Positions 1 to 7,787 of a stretch of DNA of 64,000 nt are shown here, piece by piece. The stretch is from assembly GCF_004310295.1 (NCBI RefSeq), contig NZ_SISB01000034.1, forward strand, positions 1-64,000, in the 5' to 3' direction. Each line of letters begins with the position of its first letter. The stretch's first letter is position 1. Under the pieces are notes generated by a model. It was not told where the DNA came from and did not search any database. It saw nothing but the letters and a program-made list of their open reading frames with translations. The stretch comes from Pseudomonas sp. BGI-2. Its GTDB lineage: Bacteria; Pseudomonadota; Gammaproteobacteria; Pseudomonadales; Pseudomonadaceae. Position numbers and translations under genes: made by a program.

Positions 1-63
1 GAGCACGAGTTCGGCAGCCTCGCGTTTGAATTCAGCAGAAAAGGAACGGCGTTGTTTGGTCAT
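1..63 (-). CDS. IS3-family transposase OrfA, N-terminal fragment
   Basis: The 21 codons visible on the minus strand begin MTKQRRSFSAEFKREAAEL, the usual start of IS3-family OrfA proteins, whose N-terminal helix-turn-helix binds the terminal repeats. The ATG is at 63 and is preceded by a GAGGTGTCAG leader that supplies a ribosome binding site. The gene runs off the left edge of the window, so nothing can be said about its integrity or about OrfB. Confidence 0.75.
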   Translation of the reverse strand, partial: MTKQRRSFSAEFKREAAELVL

Positions 64-127
64 CTGACACCTCGATCTGGCGAGCATTCTCGCCTAAATG
101 GGTGTCCGGTTTCATTAGACCACTACA
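1..127 (-). mobile_element. End of an IS3-family insertion sequence (partial)
   Basis: The minus strand at about 127 begins TGTAGTGGTCTAATGAAACC, which looks like the TG-starting terminal inverted repeat of an IS3-family element. It is followed by a leader and the first codons of a transposase OrfA. Only this end lies in the window; the rest continues to the left. The outer boundary at 127 is inferred from the TG dinucleotide typical of IS3 ends. No target-site duplication can be checked because the other end is outside. The element sits close to a truncated kguT, so it may have taken part in the deletion there. Confidence 0.7.
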
Positions 128-418
128 GATAGACTGAATGTGGAGTGCAATCAAACCACCATGGCAACACCTATCCGCACCCGTTCACCATGATCTGTAC
201 GAACGCAATTTGCTGGTCAGTGGCCATGCAGACAGGTAGGGCAAGTCGATGCAATTGTCCACTTAGCGTACGATTTTTTCCGTTTTCTCTATTCGCCCCG
301 AATTTACCGCACACGAGTGGACGACCGCTTAACCACGTGAACTGCGCGAAATGAATGCAAAATAGTTAGAAACATTAAGCTATTGAATTATATGGGTAAA
401 AATAAAGCTAACTGTTAG
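128..418. other. Gene-poor A+T-rich stretch beside the IS end
   Basis: About 290 bases with no convincing gene. Short open frames exist but lack Pseudomonas codon bias and a ribosome binding site. A small perfect dyad, GCTAACTGTTAGC, lies at 407-419. The sequence is A+T-richer than its surroundings and separates the IS end from the break in kguT, so it is probably foreign or from another locus brought next to kguT by a rearrangement. Confidence 0.5.
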
Positions 419-1362
419 CTAGGGTCCAGAATTGTTCGAGGCAATCAGCAGCGGCGGCCAGACGAAGCGTTTGCGTTTCTGCAATTTGTCCGAGCCCCAG
501 GACACCAAGAGCATGCCGATGACCGCGGCCAGGTAGGGCAGCGCCGAGAGCCAACCGGCTTCGATCATGTCCATCTGCGCACCGGCCTTGAGGATCGACG
601 GCAGCCACAACACGAAACCGTAGACCCCAATGCTCCAGCAGAAAAACTGCAACGCGAGGATGATCACCTTCGGCGAGCGGAAGGCTTCGGCGTAGTTCTT
701 CACCGCTTTTATGCCGACCTGTTCGGCGGCGAGGGCGCTTTCCAGATCCTGCTTCTCCTGGTCAGTCAGCCACTTGGCCTGAGCCGGACGGTCATCGGCC
801 AGACGCCACCAGATAAACGCCCACAGCACCGCCGGCAAACCTTCGATGATGAACATCCAGCGCCAGCTGAAATGCTGCACCAGGTAACCCGACACCACCG
901 ACATCCAGAGCATGGTCACCGGGTTGCCGAGGATCAGAAAAGTGTTGGCCCGCGAGCGTTCGGCACGGGTGAACCAGTGGCACAGGTACACCAGCATCGC
1001 CGGCATCACCGCGGCTTCGACCACGCCGTGCATGAAGCGAATGACGATCAGCCAATAGGCGTTGGACACGATGCCGGTCAACGTGGCGAGCCCGCCCCAG
1101 AGGATCAGGCTGACGAAAATCAGCTTCTTCACGCTGTGCTTCTGCGCATAGATCGCACCCGGCACCTGGAAGAAGAAGTAACCGAGGAAGAACAGTGCGC
1201 CGAGCATCGACGACAGGCCCGGCGTGATCATCAGGTCGGCGGCCATGCCGGAGGCGGCAGCGAACCCGTAATTGGCGCGGTCCAGATACGCCAGGCTGTA
1301 GGTGATGAAGACGATGGCATGATGTACCACCAGCGGCGGGCGGCGAGTGATGCGGTTTTCAT
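419..1362 (-). pseudogene. kguT: kguT remnant: 2-ketogluconate MFS transporter, frameshifted and C-terminally truncated
   Basis: Most of the gene encodes an anion:cation symporter-type MFS protein, with membrane helices and the segment VFITYSLAYLDRANYGF near the start. The well-placed start is the ATG at 1362 behind GGAG, reading MKTASLAARRWWYIMP. That frame is lost at about 1318, where one base appears to be missing (ATGCCATC where a codon for ProIle is expected), and the rest of the protein continues in another frame. The far end also breaks: after RKRFVWPPLLIA at about 443 the reading frame enters unrelated A+T-rich DNA and stops, so roughly the last 110-120 residues and the final helices are gone. 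By position it is the transporter of the kgu operon. It is very unlikely to work. Confidence 0.8.
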
Positions 1363-1440
1363 GATGGTGCTCCTGAGCTTGTTGTTTTTGTCGCAGCAGG
1401 TAACGGGTTACAAATCTTCAGTAACTGTGCGGGCCTCATC

Positions 1441-1533
1441 GCGAGCAGGCTCACTCCCACATTGGATCTAGGTCAAACACAAATCCCCTGTGGGAGTGAC
1501 GGTGCGACGATTCGACCTGCTCGCGATGGCGGA
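1441..1533. repeat. REP-type inverted pair overlapping the kguK 3' end
   Basis: Two opposed copies of a variant REP core (GCGAGCAGGCTCACTCCCAC and its counterpart at 1487-1533) form a palindromic pair. The right copy lies inside the reading frame of kguK and encodes the last residues of that protein. Confidence 0.7.
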
Positions 1534-2469
1534 CTCAAACTCGACGGACATTTCAAGCCGGGTTGGCAACCCCTCCATATCCCCCCGACTCTGCACCGCC
1601 CGGCTGCCAATCCAGTTGGCCCGCTGCACGGCATCGGCAAAGCTGTGGTTTTCCAGCAACGCGCTGATCATGCCGACGGCAAAGCCATCGCCGGCTCCAA
1701 CCGTGTCGACCACCGTTGCCACCGGCACGCCCGCGACGAACCCCTCATCCTGATGCGTGCGGTAATACGCGCCATGTGGCCCGAGTTTTATGGCCACCGC
1801 TTCGGCACCCTGATCGAGATAAAACGCCGCGATATCCGCCGGGTCTTCATACCCGGTCAGCAACCGACCTTCACTCAACCCCGGCAGTACCCAATGGGCG
1901 AGGGCGGCGAGGCGATTGATCTCGCTGATCATCAATTGCTCATCGGCCCACAGACTCGGGCGCAGGTTCGGGTCAAAGGACACGCTGCGCCCTGCATTGC
2001 GCATGCGAATCATCAGTTCAAACGACATTTCCCGGGCAGACGCCGACAGCACCGGAGGAATACCGGTGGCGTGTAAATGCCGAGCGTTGAGCAATGGCGG
2101 GGAGATCGACTGCACCGACAAATGACTGGCCGCCGAACCGCGACGGAAATACTCGACCGCCGGATCGCTGCCATCCTCGGTGCGGGACTTGAGCTGAAAC
2201 CCGGTCGGGTGCGCCGGGTCGATGGCGACATGACTGCAGTCCAGGCCTTCTTTTTCCAAAGTGTCTACGACAAACCGCCCCAGCGAATCGGCACCCACCC
2301 GGCTCAACCACGCCACGTTGAAACCCAGCCGCGACAGGCCGATCGCGACGTTGCTGTCGGCCCCGGCAATGCGCTTGTGAAATTGGCTGACGGACGCCAG
2401 GTCACCGTTCTGTTCGGCGACAAACATCGCCATGGTTTCGCCGAACGAGAGGATATCGAACTCAGGCAT
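1468..2469 (-). CDS. kguK: 2-ketogluconokinase KguK (PfkB family)
   Basis: A PfkB/ribokinase-family sugar kinase of about 333 residues that would phosphorylate 2-ketogluconate to 2-keto-6-phosphogluconate in the cytoplasm. The N-terminus carries the family start FDILSFGETM, and the C-terminal PfkB signature DTVGAGDGFAVGM includes the catalytic Asp. The ATG at 2469 is chosen over the one at 2475 because GGAG lies 7 bases upstream of it; both overlap the end of kguE, which implies translational coupling. It lies between kguE and kguT as in other pseudomonads. 2-Keto-3-deoxygluconate kinase is the alternative name for this fold, but the context favours KguK. The last 20 or so residues are encoded by a REP element, so the native stop has probably been lost. 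Confidence 0.85.
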   Translation of the reverse strand: MPEFDILSFGETMAMFVAEQNGDLASVSQFHKRIAGADSNVAIGLSRLGFNVAWLSRVGADSLGRFVVDTLEKEGLDCSHVAIDPAHPTGFQLKSRTEDGSDPAVEYFRRGSAASHLSVQSISPPLLNARHLHATGIPPVLSASAREMSFELMIRMRNAGRSVSFDPNLRPSLWADEQLMISEINRLAALAHWVLPGLSEGRLLTGYEDPADIAAFYLDQGAEAVAIKLGPHGAYYRTHQDEGFVAGVPVATVVDTVGAGDGFAVGMISALLENHSFADAVQRANWIGSRAVQSRGDMEGLPTRLEMSVEFESAIASRSNRRTVTPTGDLCLT

Positions 2470-3242
2470 GAGCATGCTCCAGGCGGGATTGGCCGAGGCG
2501 GGCGAGGGTGGCCACGTGGTCGGTGGTCAACTGCACCAAGTCATCGCCTTGCAGCGGATACTCCACCGCCCGCATAACGCCTTGGGCCATGTGCCGCAGC
2601 AGTTGTTCCAACAGATGTACGTCACTGGCAGCCGGCGGGACGGTGACCAGTTTGCCGTCGGCCCGGCGTGCAACGGCTTTGCAATGCACGTAGCCAACAT
2701 GCCGGCCGAGCAACCGCGCAGCGCTGGCGGCGGACTGGTCCTGCCATTGCCAGTTGCCGATATCGAAGGTCATTTTGATCGGCAGGTTGTGCTGCTCGAC
2801 TTCGCCAGAAGCGTTGAAACGGCTCGATACGGCCGCCGTGCAAGGTCTGGTCGTTTTCCACCAGCAGCTGCACCGGGCTTTGCGCGAGGATTCGGTTCAA
2901 GGCCTGGAGATCGTTGTTGTCGGTGAAGTAACCCAGGGAGACTTTCAGCCATTTGGCGCCGAAGGTTTCGGCGCGCCGGAGGGTGGTGAGCAGTTCAGGA
3001 TTGGGTTTCGATTGACCGGCGAGCCACAATTCCATTGGCGACGAATAGATGCTTTCCAGACCTTGGGATTGAGTAGCGTCGGCCAGTTGCAGCGGGTCTT
3101 CATCGGTGAGCAGCTCTTCGCGCCATTCAATGTGCGTGGCGCTGGCTGCAGCCAACACGGCGATAAAACTGCCTTGGCCGCGTTGGCGTACCAGGTCGGC
3201 GCCGTAGCTCGACAGGCTGATGGAGACGGGTGGTTTATTCAT
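2462..3242 (-). pseudogene. kguE: kguE: sugar phosphate isomerase/epimerase family, frameshifted
   Basis: A xylose isomerase-like TIM-barrel protein of the 2-ketogluconate operon, starting MNKPPVSISLSSYGADLV. The frame is good to IEPFQRF at about 2812. It then shifts: the continuation, GEVEQHNLPIKMTFDIGNW through to the natural end at 2462, lies in another frame. The span of 781 bases is three times 260 plus one, consistent with a single inserted base. Unshifted, the product would be about 259 residues, the size expected of KguE. The remaining intact N-terminal 143 residues are not a complete barrel. Either the gene is a recent pseudogene or there is a sequencing error at 2808-2812. Confidence 0.8.
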
Positions 3243-3255
3243 TGTTTTGCACCTC

Positions 3256-3269
3256 TGAAACCGGTTTCA
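3256..3269. promoter_or_regulatory. PtxS operator at the kguE promoter
   Basis: The perfect 14-base palindrome TGAAACCGGTTTCA lies 13 bases upstream of the kguE start codon. It matches the operator described for the LacI-family regulator PtxS in P. putida and P. aeruginosa. PtxS represses the kgu genes and is released by 2-ketogluconate. Confidence 0.85.
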
Positions 3270-3317
3270 TTCTTGTTCAAAAAAAATGACTGCTTAAATT
3301 ATGTGGGGCTTTTAAGG

Positions 3318-3395
3318 GCCTCTTCGCGGGCAAGCCTCGCTCCTACAGGGGTATGCGGTGCTCTTGTAGGAGCGAGGCTTGCCCGCGAAGGCGTC
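3318..3395. repeat. REP pair between ptxS and kguE
   Basis: Two inverted copies of the core GTAGGAGCGAGGCTTGCCCG separated by about 14 bases. The pair can fold into a long hairpin at the 3' end of ptxS, where it may stabilise or terminate the ptxS transcript. Confidence 0.85.
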
Positions 3396-3396
3396 C

Positions 3397-4425
3397 TCAA
3401 ACTGCAACACGCAACGCGGTCGACCCACGCACCACCAACCGCGCCGCAAAATCCATCGTCCGCACCGCCCCGTCATCCCCGCGCAACCGCTTGAGCAAAC
3501 ACTCAAACGCACTCGCGCCAATCTCCGCCGTCGGCTGGGCAAGCGCCGTGATCCCGCTGCCCACCAGCGGATACCAATCCAGATCATCCAGCGCGATCAC
3601 CCCGACATCCTCAAACAGATTGCACTGCAACTCACGCAAGGAATGGGTAGCGGCCAGCGCCGCAATGCCATTGGCACAGAACAGCGCTTTCGGCCCCGAG
3701 CCAGATGTGTCGAGGAAGGTTTTCAGCTGCGCAGTCAAATCACTACCGTTTTCCACCACTGCGCCGGTCAGCGCCGGACGCTGCCCGATCTGCGCCTTGA
3801 AACTGCTGACCCGCTCAATCCGCGAACTAGTGCCGTCAAACGGTTCAGTCACCATCAGCACGTCGCGATAACCGCGTTCCTGCAAATGGGCGATGGCCAT
3901 TTCCACGGCTGCCGGGTTGTCCAGACCGACCAGATCACTCTCAAGCTGCTCGACCTTGCGATCCACCAGCACCATCGGCATTTCCCGATGCAGTTCACGC
4001 AACTCATCGCGGTGGTGGCCAAGGGTGTTCACGATCAAGCCTTCGACGTTATACGAGCGCAGCAACGCCAGATGCTGGCGTTCCTGCTCGTCATCGCGAT
4101 CGGTGTTGCACACCACCAGGCTGTAACCGTGCTGACGGCAGGCGGTTTCCACCCCGTGCATCACGGCTATCGAATAAGGGTTACGGATATCGGCCACCAA
4201 CATGCCGATCAGGCGAGTGCGCCCGCGCTTCAGGCCACGAGCCATCTGGTTGGGGCGATAGCCCAGTTCGGCAATGGCTTGCTCGATACGCAAGGCAATG
4301 GCATCGGAGAGCAGGGCGCGGTCATCGCCGATGAAGCGCGAGACGCTGGCCTTGGAGACGCCGGCGTGTTCGGCCACATCTAGCATGGTGACGCGGCTGC
4401 GTTGGGCGGCGGAGAAGTCGTTCAC
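3397..4425 (-). CDS. ptxS: LacI-family repressor PtxS
   Basis: A 342-residue LacI/GalR regulator. Residues about 13-60 form the helix-turn-helix (VTMLDVAEHAGVSKASVSRF) and hinge helix (GYRPNQMARGL), followed by a periplasmic-binding-protein-like effector domain. It is predicted to bind 2-ketogluconate and control both itself and the kguEKT genes; matching operators lie at 3256-3269 and 4457-4470. It reads in the same direction as kguE with a REP pair between. The gene looks intact, so the regulator outlives a target operon that is largely broken. The start MNDFSAAQ is the only one that includes the whole DNA-binding domain. Confidence 0.88.
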   Translation of the reverse strand: MNDFSAAQRSRVTMLDVAEHAGVSKASVSRFIGDDRALLSDAIALRIEQAIAELGYRPNQMARGLKRGRTRLIGMLVADIRNPYSIAVMHGVETACRQHGYSLVVCNTDRDDEQERQHLALLRSYNVEGLIVNTLGHHRDELRELHREMPMVLVDRKVEQLESDLVGLDNPAAVEMAIAHLQERGYRDVLMVTEPFDGTSSRIERVSSFKAQIGQRPALTGAVVENGSDLTAQLKTFLDTSGSGPKALFCANGIAALAATHSLRELQCNLFEDVGVIALDDLDWYPLVGSGITALAQPTAEIGASAFECLLKRLRGDDGAVRTMDFAARLVVRGSTALRVAV

Positions 4426-4456
4426 AGAGGCTGCACCTTATTATTGATATCAGTTG

Positions 4457-4470
4457 TGAAACCGTTTTCA
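4457..4470. promoter_or_regulatory. PtxS operator upstream of ptxS
   Basis: TGAAACCGTTTTCA differs by one base from the palindrome at 3256-3269 and lies 32 bases upstream of the ptxS start. It is the expected autoregulatory site. Confidence 0.7.
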
Positions 4471-4548
4471 GAAGGCATCATTCCCATTGTTGCGTCAAGC
4501 CTGAGCACCAGGTAGTCCAGTGACGAATCCGACAAACGGTCGCCTTAC

Positions 4549-4564
4549 CTGTCAGATCTGACAG
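4549..4564. promoter_or_regulatory. Lux-box-like dyad upstream of the 4655 gene
   Basis: The perfect 16-base palindrome CTGTCAGATCTGACAG, in the context ACCTGTCAGATCTGACAGTA, fits the CT-N12-AG pattern of LuxR-type sites. A possible -10 element, TAATTC, starts 25 bases downstream at 4590. The half-sites CTGTCA/TGACAG recur with the same spacing at 10679-10694. No LuxR gene is in the window, so the binding protein is unknown. Confidence 0.5.
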
Positions 4565-4654
4565 TAGTCAGCCTTTCAAACTCAGCGCCTAATTCGTGCA
4601 ACGGTTGCTTTCGATACCAGAGCGTGTTTAACCCTCGCGAAAAGGATTGACGGC

Positions 4655-5461
4655 ATGGCTGCTGACACCACACCTCTTACATTCGAAACGCCGAGAGTTA
4701 TTGGAGTACTTGATGCAGAGGTCGATCCGGACGGCAATATTCCGCTTCCATTGCTGCTGAGTGGTATTGAAGTGGTTATTCCCTTATGGCCAGAACCAGC
4801 GAAGGATCCGGGTGAGATCGATACGCTGACGGTCCGCTTTGAACAGCCAGGGCAAGTTCCGGTAATAATCATTAATACCTATACATCCGTGGATTTGAGG
4901 CCGGAGTTCATTATTCGAATTGGCCCGGAACATCTGAGAAATAATGGTGCAGGTGAGTTGTGGTATGAACTTGAGAATAGCGCCGGAAATACCTCGAAAT
5001 CCTTTAAGCGTCGACTGACTATTGACCACACACCCGTTCCTGAGAATCTGAAAGAAGCCGGGTTTACACATGCCAACCTCTGGGGGTATCTGAATTGCGC
5101 AACGATTCCTCCATTATGGGACGGGGTGAAAGTCGATATTCCGGCGCTCCCGGAATTTCGCGCCGGTGATAGATGCGAAGTACTTTGGCGCGGTTTTTCA
5201 ACACTGAATGGAAGTGGTTCGGAAATCAGCGGCGCACGAAAGGTTGTTATCCGAGCCTCGTTAAGTGATCAAGACATACGGGAAGGGTATTCCTTGGTCA
5301 TCGAACCCTACGATATTCATATAAAACCGATGGTGGACAATGATTCTGCCACTGTCATTTATCGCGTGTTTCGCGGGGCAAAGCTTGTAGGGACGTCGAA
5401 AGTTGCGCTGGTAAAAATCGACAGAATTATAAGTGGCAATGATCTTCCATGCGGGCCATGA
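4655..5461 (+). CDS. Hypothetical beta-rich protein, 268 aa
   Basis: I do not recognise a named family. The protein is acidic, rich in beta-prone residues, and has no signal peptide or membrane segment. It appears to contain two immunoglobulin-like units of roughly 120-140 residues; each closes with a motif like RRLTIDHTPVP or KVALVKIDRI, and similar closing strands recur in the larger protein that follows at 5564. AAAAGGA upstream supports the ATG at 4655. Codon use is A+T-richer than in flanking core genes, which suggests horizontal origin. Together with the next gene and the autotransporter at 7788 it forms an apparent surface or secreted-protein island under a lux-box-like dyad. Its function is unknown. 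Confidence 0.7.
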   Translation: MAADTTPLTFETPRVIGVLDAEVDPDGNIPLPLLLSGIEVVIPLWPEPAKDPGEIDTLTVRFEQPGQVPVIIINTYTSVDLRPEFIIRIGPEHLRNNGAGELWYELENSAGNTSKSFKRRLTIDHTPVPENLKEAGFTHANLWGYLNCATIPPLWDGVKVDIPALPEFRAGDRCEVLWRGFSTLNGSGSEISGARKVVIRASLSDQDIREGYSLVIEPYDIHIKPMVDNDSATVIYRVFRGAKLVGTSKVALVKIDRIISGNDLPCGP

Positions 5462-5563
5462 GCTCGGCATGGATACTAAGGGTGACATTCAACGCGTGCG
5501 AAGAGGCTGATGTTTCTTGGAGTCGTATCGCAATTAATTGTGAACGCAATGGAGATGAAAAAA

Positions 5564-7447
5564 ATGAATGCGAAAGTTGAACAAGCGAAAATGTCCAGAA
5601 TGACAGTGCTTCAAGAGCGAAGCACTCGGCGCAACAGTATTCTTTCTGATGCTCCGCTTCCTACATTGTTGGCGCAAACCTTACCTGGTGGTGATTTGCG
5701 TATACCCATCGACAAATTGCAATCGCCCTTGCAATACACCGTACCCCAACCCACCGCTGAATACGATGACGATCTACTATTGCCACAGGCTCGAAAAAAA
5801 GGAGCTCCCGACTGGGATAATTTTCTGCCTGACCCACATTACATCGAGTTGGGTCCAGTTGCTGGAAGGGACTGGGCTGTGCCTTTCGAAATTCCGCTGA
5901 GTTACATGATTGAGGACACCACTCCAGAAGCGCCGACTGAATATGAGTTTCGGTACCTGTTGTATGCGAACGGAACCAACGAGTCAATTTCGCCCCCAGT
6001 TACATACGCCATTGACCGCACCTATCCATACAAAATAAAAAATCCGCCTGCAGACCGCACGCCGGGAGCCCCTTCGTGGCCGGCGGATTTGGGACCGAAC
6101 GACCCGATCGATGAGGCTTACTTGGAAGGAAAGACGGGGATTCTTGTCAAGCCTGCCGTCTCCCCGACCTATCACCTAACTGACATCTACCAATTTTATT
6201 GGGGAGATGCACCTGATCCTGACCGCGACACCCCGGTGTTTGAAGGTAAATTGACGGAAGGTGGAGCGCTGATTCCGGCTGACGTGTTTAAGGCGAATGA
6301 GGGCACGAAACGGCTTATCTATCGCGCGCGAGACCTGCCTGGCAACCGGGGAAAACGATCAAATCCCAGCCAGCGAACCGTAGTTATCCTGCCGGATCCG
6401 AGCGTTATATTGCCACCAGTGATTCCGCTGGCAAACGGTCCGAGTGGCGATGGCCTGATCGACCTGGCTGATATTCAATTTGATAGCCGCGGCGTTGAAG
6501 TCAAGGTGACCGTACCAACGCCCAATGCAGAGTCCGACACAATAGTCGTTTATTGGGGGGGGACGCCGATTACTACGGAACAACGAGTAGGAACGAATAC
6601 CGAACTTTCGTTCTCTGCCAGCTATGATCTTGTAAAACAGGTGTATGGCAATACCGATGGAAGTGTGGCGACAGTAATCAGTTATAAAATGTTTCGTTCA
6701 CTCCGTGAGATAGCCACCCAAAATGCGACCATCGACGTGGATGTTTCATTTGTTGGTCCTGATCCAATTCTTATTGGTTTGGAGGCTCCGGAGTTGGAGA
6801 CGACAGCCGGCAGCATCGACGAAATTCTCGAAACGGATTACGGCGATAATGGAATCAAAATCAAGATTGCTCTTTTTGCTGATCCTCCAACGGAAGAAGG
6901 CTGGTTGATTGATGTCTTTTACGATGACATCAAGATTGGCAATACCATTGCGTTGACGGCTGGCCAGGAAAATACAACTCTTACAATTCCTTTGCCTTGG
7001 GCGAGAGTGCTTGCACAGCAAAGCGGAACCAAGGTATTGCGCTACACCTTGTTTACGCTAACCGGGGTTAATCCAACGCAATCCAGACCAAAAGACATCT
7101 TAGTAGAAGAGTTCCCGATCGAAATGGTTGCACCGGAAGTTCTATATCTGGGTGGGCTGCTTAGAAGGATCAGCTGCCCGACACTAAACTTTCCTGCCGT
7201 CGGAAATCCTGGGGACGGGTCGCCACGGCGCAACCTGACGGTGCGAGTACCGAAAAATACGTACACCGTTGATGGAGAAACAATTACCGTGAAATGGGTG
7301 CCATATAGCACTGCAAACCCACCAGCCCCCATTCCGGGCGCAGACACTACACAGGCTTACCCTATTACCGGAACGTATCCTGATGCGGGAGCATTGATTC
7401 AAATCGGCGTGTATGACACTCACTTTAAACCCGCCCATCTCGGCTAA
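5564..7447 (+). CDS. Hypothetical protein with repeated beta-rich (Ig-like) modules, prematurely stopped
   Basis: A 627-residue product from the ATG at 5564, which has GGAG nine bases upstream; alternative in-frame starts lie at 5510, 5549 and 5555. After a charged N-terminus there are four to five beta-rich modules of about 120 residues with recurring patterns such as IVVYWGGTPI, IDVFYDDIKIG and ITVKWVPYS near their middles. No signal peptide is evident. The stop TAA at 7445-7447 appears to be a nonsense mutation: the same frame stays open for 44 more codons and ends 13 bases before a strong terminator. It follows the related 4655 gene by about 100 bases and is probably in its operon. The function is unknown; adhesin-like or structural roles are only guesses. 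Confidence 0.7.
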   Translation: MNAKVEQAKMSRMTVLQERSTRRNSILSDAPLPTLLAQTLPGGDLRIPIDKLQSPLQYTVPQPTAEYDDDLLLPQARKKGAPDWDNFLPDPHYIELGPVAGRDWAVPFEIPLSYMIEDTTPEAPTEYEFRYLLYANGTNESISPPVTYAIDRTYPYKIKNPPADRTPGAPSWPADLGPNDPIDEAYLEGKTGILVKPAVSPTYHLTDIYQFYWGDAPDPDRDTPVFEGKLTEGGALIPADVFKANEGTKRLIYRARDLPGNRGKRSNPSQRTVVILPDPSVILPPVIPLANGPSGDGLIDLADIQFDSRGVEVKVTVPTPNAESDTIVVYWGGTPITTEQRVGTNTELSFSASYDLVKQVYGNTDGSVATVISYKMFRSLREIATQNATIDVDVSFVGPDPILIGLEAPELETTAGSIDEILETDYGDNGIKIKIALFADPPTEEGWLIDVFYDDIKIGNTIALTAGQENTTLTIPLPWARVLAQQSGTKVLRYTLFTLTGVNPTQSRPKDILVEEFPIEMVAPEVLYLGGLLRRISCPTLNFPAVGNPGDGSPRRNLTVRVPKNTYTVDGETITVKWVPYSTANPPAPIPGADTTQAYPITGTYPDAGALIQIGVYDTHFKPAHLG

Positions 7448-7582
7448 GGTAGAATCACTTATTCCATTTCGCGAGGGGGAGCAGGGAATAATCCAACGCC
7501 TGATTCATTGCCTGCTGAGCACGTGGTGTTTCTGACAGATAACCAAGGCAAATATTGCGAGGAAACGCTTCCTGGAGATTGA
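7448..7582 (+). pseudogene. Detached C-terminal tail of the 5564 protein
   Basis: In frame with the preceding gene, directly after its TAA, 44 sense codons read GRITYSISRGGAGNNPTPD and on to a natural TGA at 7580-7582. The terminator begins at 7595. Position, frame and coding character indicate that TAA replaced a sense codon (probably Tyr) and that the ancestral protein was about 672 residues. Confidence 0.65.
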
Positions 7583-7594
7583 TTGTAATACCAC

Positions 7595-7626
7595 GGCGAG
7601 CGCAGTGCGCTCGCCATCTTTTTATT
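7595..7626 (+). terminator. Rho-independent terminator after the Ig-like genes
   Basis: The stem GGCGAGCG / CGCTCGCC around a short CAGTG loop is followed by ATCTTTTTATT. It lies 13 bases after the ancestral stop at 7582. Confidence 0.85.
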
Positions 7627-7787
7627 CCTTCAAGTGGGTGTTAGCGCGTAATTCTGATGGGCTTTCACCGGTAAAAGTCAGAAAAGTCCTACAGAAAGCC
7701 GCGATATGTCTAGCTATTCTAGCGCTGCTCAAATAGCTGGCGTGCTCTAAATGTCAGCGCCAGATTGTTATTTAAGGCAGGTGCCCG

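Noticed and set aside
145..354. A 69-codon open frame beside the IS end
   Set aside because: There is no ribosome binding site, no Pseudomonas codon bias and no recognisable motif.
7627..7787. A lux-box-like dyad in front of the autotransporter gene
   Set aside because: CTAGCTATTCTAG is present, but it does not match the CTGTCA-N4-TGACAG motif found at the other two sites.
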